Source: Adineta steineri (taxonomy: Eukaryota > Rotifera > Eurotatoria > Adinetida > Adinetidae). Taken from it: a stretch of 64,000 bases of DNA. Below are positions 58,971-64,000 of the stretch, in pieces (the stretch's first letter is position 1; each line of letters begins with the position of its first letter). Made by a program: the position numbers and the translations under genes. Below the pieces are notes generated by a model. The model saw nothing but the letters and a program-made list of their open reading frames with translations, was not told where the DNA came from and searched no databases. Where the stretch lies: positions 1 to 64,000 of the forward strand of contig CAJNOI010000019.1 in NCBI GenBank assembly GCA_905250115.1, read 5' to 3'.

Positions 58971-61900
58971 TTACATCCATTGTATAGTATTCCATGGTTC
59001 ATTGTTTAACAAAGAATTAATTAATAATTTTGATTTTATTCGAGTATAACACAAATAAGCTTGTAAAGTCTTTGGTAAACAATCTAATTGTGAAAGAATT
59101 TTTAACATATTTACTTGTTGATGTTCACAATTAATTTGACTAAAAGAACGAATTTTTGTACGACATATTTGTTTAAGTGTACACATTGGTCTTGAACGTG
59201 GTTTATGTTCAATGAAACGTTGATAATACATACCAAATAATGTACGTAAACTTTTCTCATCATATACTTCAACTAGATCATCAACATATGGTAATGACAT
59301 AAGATGTTCAAATAATGTTTGATCACAAACAAAATCTTCATCAGTTAACCATAATCTCATATAAGCTACAACACTTGCCATTGATGAAATGCGATCATAT
59401 GTATGAATTCGTAATATTGCTTTAGCATATGAATCAAATAAAATACGTTTTATTCGATTACTTGATGTTAAACGGCAACAAACCGATATTAAGTGAAATA
59501 ATGTATATGAAAAATGTGTTTTTAATGACGAATGTGTAAAATCAATTGTAGAATTAAGTAGATCTATTGGACAAAAATTTGCTAAACAATAATAAACAAT
59601 TGGCATATGTTCATTTAATAATGCATAATAGAATGCAAAACGATTTGGACGAATTGTAAAATCAATTGAAATATGTGAAATAAGATTTTCGATTGTTTTC
59701 ATTGTTGAATCGTATTTATCAGGATGAAATAACCATGGAGATGTACGTGATAGAGCTAAAAATGGTGTTACATATTGTTCATAATTAATATATGTGTATG
59801 AACGATTGTTTTCTATTGGAGATAATGAAGAACTCATTGGTATCGATGATTCAGAAGAAGATGTACAGTAGATATCGAGATATGTCAAGAAATCTAGTGA
59901 ACTTATTTCGTTTAACACAGCTAAATAGAACAATTAATAAATCTATGTAGAAATTGAAAATGTTTTTTTCTTACGATTTTTAAGTTTCGTATTAACTTGA
60001 TTTATCATTATTGTATTTGGATTAAAACCAAAATCGACAAGGAGTTGAACAATATCATGATATGATTTTGTACAAGCAATTATAAGTGGTTCAATAATAT
60101 CCAAACGTATATATGATTTAGCATTTTGTAATATTGCTTCAATTATTATTTTATCACCAGTTTGAATAGCAAGTAAAAATGGATAAGTCGAACCATAGTT
60201 ATACATTGCATATATATTCGCACCATCATTGATTAATTTTAATGCATGCTGTTTATGAGAAGAATGATCAGCTATTGTTGTATTATCATTTGCTTTACAT
60301 AAACGACGTAAACAAATATTTAATGGATGATCAAGTGAATATAATATTTGATTATTTTGTTTTTCACTTGTTGATTTTGTTTCATAAAGATTCCAACCAA
60401 GTCGATTAACATTACATTTATAAGAAAGTAATAAACTAGTATAATCATAAATATAATCATGAGCAAGACTAATACATAATGGATTGAGACCTAGTTAATA
60501 TACATATGAAAATAAAGAATTATTATTAAACAAATAGAAAACATCATGTTTTGCTAATAGCTCATTCTAATACTTCATAAAGAACAAGGGCGCAGGATTT
60601 CCGATTGTTTTCAAAAGTGCGGGGGGATAGAAATTGCCAGAAAGTGCCGTCATATAGCTTTCTGACGCATATAATGTAGAAAAAACTTAAGCTATACACT
60701 TTCTGCGGAATTTTGACCGAAAAAAGTGTTTTTATTGGAGTTTCTGGCGGAAAAATGGCGAAAATAGTATAAAAACCAGATTTCGGATCAAGTTTTCAGC
60801 AGAACTTTAGAAACTTAGGCAGAAAGACGGACAGCTTTTCGAATTTTGCGGAGGTTAGACTCTCCCAACCTCCCTTTAATCAGAGTCCCTGCGAAGGGAG
60901 TTAAGGTCGTTTTGTTGTCCTTTATAATGTTTTGGTTTCAGCCGTCCCTATAAAGGAGTACGGATGTGGATCGAAAAATCGATTGAGATCTGTTGCACAA
61001 CTAATCATTAGAATATCATCAAGCGACATCCCTTATCTGATTTCAACACAAGAAGCCGAAATATTTTGGAGGGCAGAAAAACGGCCTTATCCGCCCTCGT
61101 CCTTTAAACAAAAGTTATCTTTTAGATCCTATGTTCAATCATATGTCTTATCTCTTAAATGTACATCAAAATATGATATCAAGACAAGAGGATAGTTGTA
61201 CATCATGGCTGTCATCATCAAATAATAAATTCTAACCAAAGATCGTTAGACGCTTTTCAAGAAATGGTTGGTTTTCGTTCTCTTATATATACAGTATTTA
61301 TTATAAGAATTCTTACCAAGATCAGGATTACAATTCGATCTTGCTAAAAGATATTTAACAATTTCGAAACGTTGTTGATTACTAAATGATGAATCAAAAC
61401 GATTGTCAACAGCACCAAATATAGCTCCATGTAAACATGTTTCATAAGTAGTTGTTAATTGATTTATATCACATTGTTTTAATTCAACTAAATATTTAAC
61501 AATCTTAATATGATTTTGTCGACACGCATCTATTAAAATAGTAAAAAAAGAGAAAACAATTCTTTCTATCTTTTCTAAATTATTTCTTACGATAGAGAGG
61601 ATATTGATAACGGTGTATATCGTCGGAATGAGTTTTACAATGTTTACAACCGGGTTCAACACAATCATTTGGATTAATATGACCATAATCAATAAGATAT
61701 TCAACAATATTTGTATAACAACGTTTCACAGCTAAACATAACGAAACAACTTCTGTATGCTGTCCGTTATGTCCATAATCATGATAATCAATTAATTCTT
61801 TAACTAAATTAAAATTATTATTTGATACAGCCATATATAACATACTATCATTAGCAAGTATAGAATCAAAAAGACTTTTTTCTACATAATAATTTTTAAG

Positions 61901-62293
61901 TTCATGTTTATTTTTTATAATATGTGAAAATATCGTTGTATAATCAATAGGTATATACGATGGTGACGCACCATGTGATAGAAGTTTTCGAGCTTCAAAT
62001 AAATCATTTTCATGTATAGCAACATATAATTTTTCATTTAATGTTAAATAACCAAATAAAGTTGAGAAAATAATATCATATAAATGTACATAACAATAAC
62101 GATAAAATATTCGAATTTGGTCAATACACCGAGATAATAAAGATGGAGGTCGAGATGGAGATGATGATGATGAAATAAATAATGGATTGAATTCAGGCTA
62201 AAATTAAAATTCGAGAACTAATTTTTTTCTTCCCTATAAACACCTTACCAGTTTTGCTACTCGCATATATGGCCAAAAATCTCGATTGTCCAT
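58971..62293 (-). CDS. Ankyrin-repeat and SOCS-box protein
   Basis: Five exons: 62249-62293, 61591-62197, 61317-61529, 59975-60490, 58971-59920; 776 residues. Ankyrin-type helices recur: ENDLFEARKLLSHGASPSYI, NNFNLVKELIDYHDYG, CYTNIVEYLIDYGHINPND, PLYHACRQNHIKIVKYLVEL, PLCISLAHDYIYDYTSLLLSY, PFLLAIQTGDKIIIEAILQN and ACTKSYHDIVQLLVDFGFNP. The C-terminus has a SOCS-box pattern, SRPMCTLKQICRTKIRSF followed by LPKTLQAYLCY, which recruits Elongin B/C and a Cullin ubiquitin ligase in ASB proteins. The substrate is unknown. The 826-bp third intron (60491-61316) carries a G+C-richer inserted sequence. GMF follows on the same strand after 179 bp. Confidence 0.85.
60590..61115. mobile_element. Foreign-looking insert in ankyrin/SOCS intron 3
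   Basis: About 0.5 kb clearly richer in G+C than the surrounding introns, with repeated short motifs (GCGGAATTTTG, TTTTGCGGAGG, TTTCTGGCGGAAAAATGGCG, CTTTCTGACGC/CACTTTCTGCGG). The frame at 60932-61195 within it has no recognised similarity. A decayed transposable element is the simplest explanation; ends and target duplication were not found. Confidence 0.5.
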
Positions 62294-63637
62294 TTTGAAA
62301 TAATTTTCAGAAATGTGATGAAAAAATAAAATACTTTATATTCGTAAAGAATTTATTTTGTTATTGATTGTAATTCGCTACATATCAAACTAAAATAAAA
62401 AAGATTTTGTTATTTGTCCGTAATGATGAATGACGATGTATAAACAAAACGTGTTTTGTACTCTAATGCGAAATGACATCGATTCTTTTGTTTATCATAT
62501 GTTTTCGAGTACAGAAATGAAAGAAAAAACAACGAACTTAATAGCAGATACTTGACATTTTTGTGTTTTTCGTCAACGTAATCAAGGCTATTTGTTCGTT
62601 TTGACAACGTGAAATAGTGCAGATTTTTATATAAATTTATTCGAGAAGAGACCAATACAAAAAAAAAGAATTGATTAATCAGATAAGTCAATGATTCACT
62701 AATTTGTAAATATACAATTTTACATTTAAATTAATCGTATTTGTTCTATTTCAAATGTTTTACTTAGTAATATAAATGTGTATATTCAACCTTAAGAAAT
62801 ACTATCAAATATTTACTATAGTAATCAAGCATAAAGAATGCTATTAGTATGCGATGGTGTATATATACATAAGAAAAAATTCCAATCAATATAACTTGCA
62901 AATTGTTTTAATAAATCTGATTCGCATACTGAATATATATAATAAATATCCAGGACTTGATTAGTTTATTATAGATATAAACTACAATTAAATTTCGTAA
63001 CCGGAGATACTGATTTATATTTCTCGTGCTCTAAATATAGCTTCAGTTGTTTATAAATAGAAATCTACGAAAGTTTTACAATTTCGTTTTTTGGAAGGAA
63101 AGAATGTATATCTTACCGTTGTCACATATCTATACATGAATTCTTATATTAAAAAATCTACAAAAAAATAATAAGAAAAGTATTTTCCACACTCATGACA
63201 TCCCCTCTGAATTTGATGATGAAACGTCATTCATATTTGTTTTCCAACAAGATACATTGTTTTTTTCTTATAGTAAACATAAATTTAATTTATCATAATC
63301 ATTTTTATTCTTATCTTTGTTCTTCAGTCTGAATTAAGTTTTCTTATAATATAAATATACATTAAGAATGCATAAGAATTCAGAAAAAAAAGAAAAAAAA
63401 ATTCAACAAAAGAAAAAGATTTTATAGAGTTAGTATTAATAGGCAACACTAAGAAAGAAAATTTCACCAGAAAAAAAAACAGTAGAACATGCATGAAATT
63501 TTTTCTTTCGAAATGTAAGCAAAAGAAAATTGAAAGTAAAATTGACGAGATCATTTTGAGTCGTATACATTAACAAAAGAAAGACAGAGAGGATAGTTAT
63601 AAGATTATTAGAAAAAAGAAAAACAAAAATTTAAGAA
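62294..63637. other. Intergenic upstream of the ankyrin/SOCS gene
   Basis: About 1.3 kb, AT-rich with A-runs near 63385-63480. It holds the promoter of the ankyrin/SOCS gene and the 3' UTR of the next minus-strand gene. No other gene recognised. Confidence 0.5.
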
Positions 63638-64000
63638 TCAAGATTTGATACTATGCATTTCATTGTTATTATTCGCTATTGAAGAATTATCGTCACTTGT
63701 TTGAGAACGATATGATGAAGCATTTAATAACCTAAATAAAAATGAATTAGATTTTTTCGATAATAAATAAATATGTTTATATGAGGATATTATTTACCTA
63801 CTACTATGCAATGTAATTCGATCTGTATTTGACTGAGTATCCGACAGTAATGCATTGCCATTTGGACCCCCTAGAAAATAAATCATATAGAATAACAGGA
63901 AATATAATCAATTTTTTTGCTTTAAGTATATGATGACTTGAAAATCTCAAATGCTAAACACATTTAGTAGATATAATTCCAGAATAACAACTCTCGATTA
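63638..64000 (-). CDS. 3' end of an unidentified gene, cut by the window end
   Basis: Two terminal exons on the minus strand, 63798-63870 and 63638-63731, join in frame across a 66-bp intron with good splice sites. They encode GPNGNALLSDTQSNTDRITLH then SSRLLNASSYRSQTSDDNSS and end SIKS before TGA at 63638. This is a polar, Ser/Asn-rich C-terminal tail. The remainder lies beyond base 64000, so the product cannot be named. Confidence 0.6.

Overview
The window is animal nuclear DNA. It is very AT-rich, and its genes are split into many short exons by short GT...AG introns (about 38-90 bp, a few of 0.6-0.95 kb). The best guess for the source is a bdelloid rotifer such as Rotaria or Adineta. This is inferred from the base composition, the compact intron style, the B-box/coiled-coil protein at 8.7-10.0 kb (of a type I associate with rotifers), and polypyrimidine-AG acceptors directly upstream of start codons of closely packed downstream genes, as expected for spliced-leader trans-splicing. 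No sequence search was possible, so species is not claimed. All gene models were built by hand from reading frame, splice signals and recalled family conservation; exon coordinates are given in each entry.

Layout, left to right. 0.5-3.5 kb (+): heterotrimeric G-protein alpha-s. 4.7-7.6 kb (+): oligosaccharyltransferase catalytic subunit STT3B, with a one-base frame problem in a T9 run. 8.1-10.0 kb (-): a B-box-like/coiled-coil protein, also with a one-base frame problem, closely followed by an unrecognised 166-residue protein. 11.3-13.2 kb (-): a large small-heat-shock-type protein with two alpha-crystallin domains. 14.6 kb: a 100-N assembly gap. 15.2-15.5 kb: a fold-back element with a 12-bp flanking duplication. 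15.6-16.8 kb (-): a tiny PDZ protein. 18.8-22.4 kb (+): a RhoGAP protein resembling ARHGAP11A. 23.8-26.9 kb (-): prohormone convertase 2. 29.9-30.6 kb (+): pyroglutamyl-peptidase I. 34.0-38.1 kb (+): JKAMP followed after 86 bp by the pseudophosphatase MTMR9. 38.9 kb (+): an unrecognised basic protein. 39.8-41.3 kb (+): ANKRD54 followed after 7 bp by a histidine phosphatase. 41.9-45.0 kb (+): a TMC channel-like protein. 46.2-49.2 kb (-): a polyQ/polyH protein with a probable PTB-like domain. 51.2-53.3 kb (-): a MAP-kinase phosphatase. 55.2-57.4 kb (+): a kelch protein. 57.6-58.8 kb (-): glia maturation factor. 59.0-62.3 kb (-): an ankyrin/SOCS-box protein. 63.6 kb to the end (-): the 3' end of a further gene.

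Most genes are ordinary conserved animal genes with unrelated functions, so no pathway is encoded as a unit. PC2 and pyroglutamyl-peptidase both concern peptide hormones, and ANKRD54, the ankyrin/SOCS protein, the MAP-kinase phosphatase and the RhoGAP protein concern signalling, but I see no functional cluster. I found no overtly novel system. The points most worth a second look are: candidate trans-spliced operons (JKAMP-MTMR9, ANKRD54-phosphatase, B-box gene-166-residue protein); two independent one-base homopolymer frame breaks in otherwise intact genes; a 16-nt microexon in PC2 and a 13-nt first coding exon in the phosphatase; three short introns that are multiples of three and stop-free; a dual alpha-crystallin protein with a near-identical internal DNA duplication; a PDZ plus ZM-like mini-protein; and several small repeats or foreign-looking GC-richer patches in introns and intergenic DNA. 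Several intergenic stretches of 1-3.3 kb hold only AT-rich low-complexity sequence.
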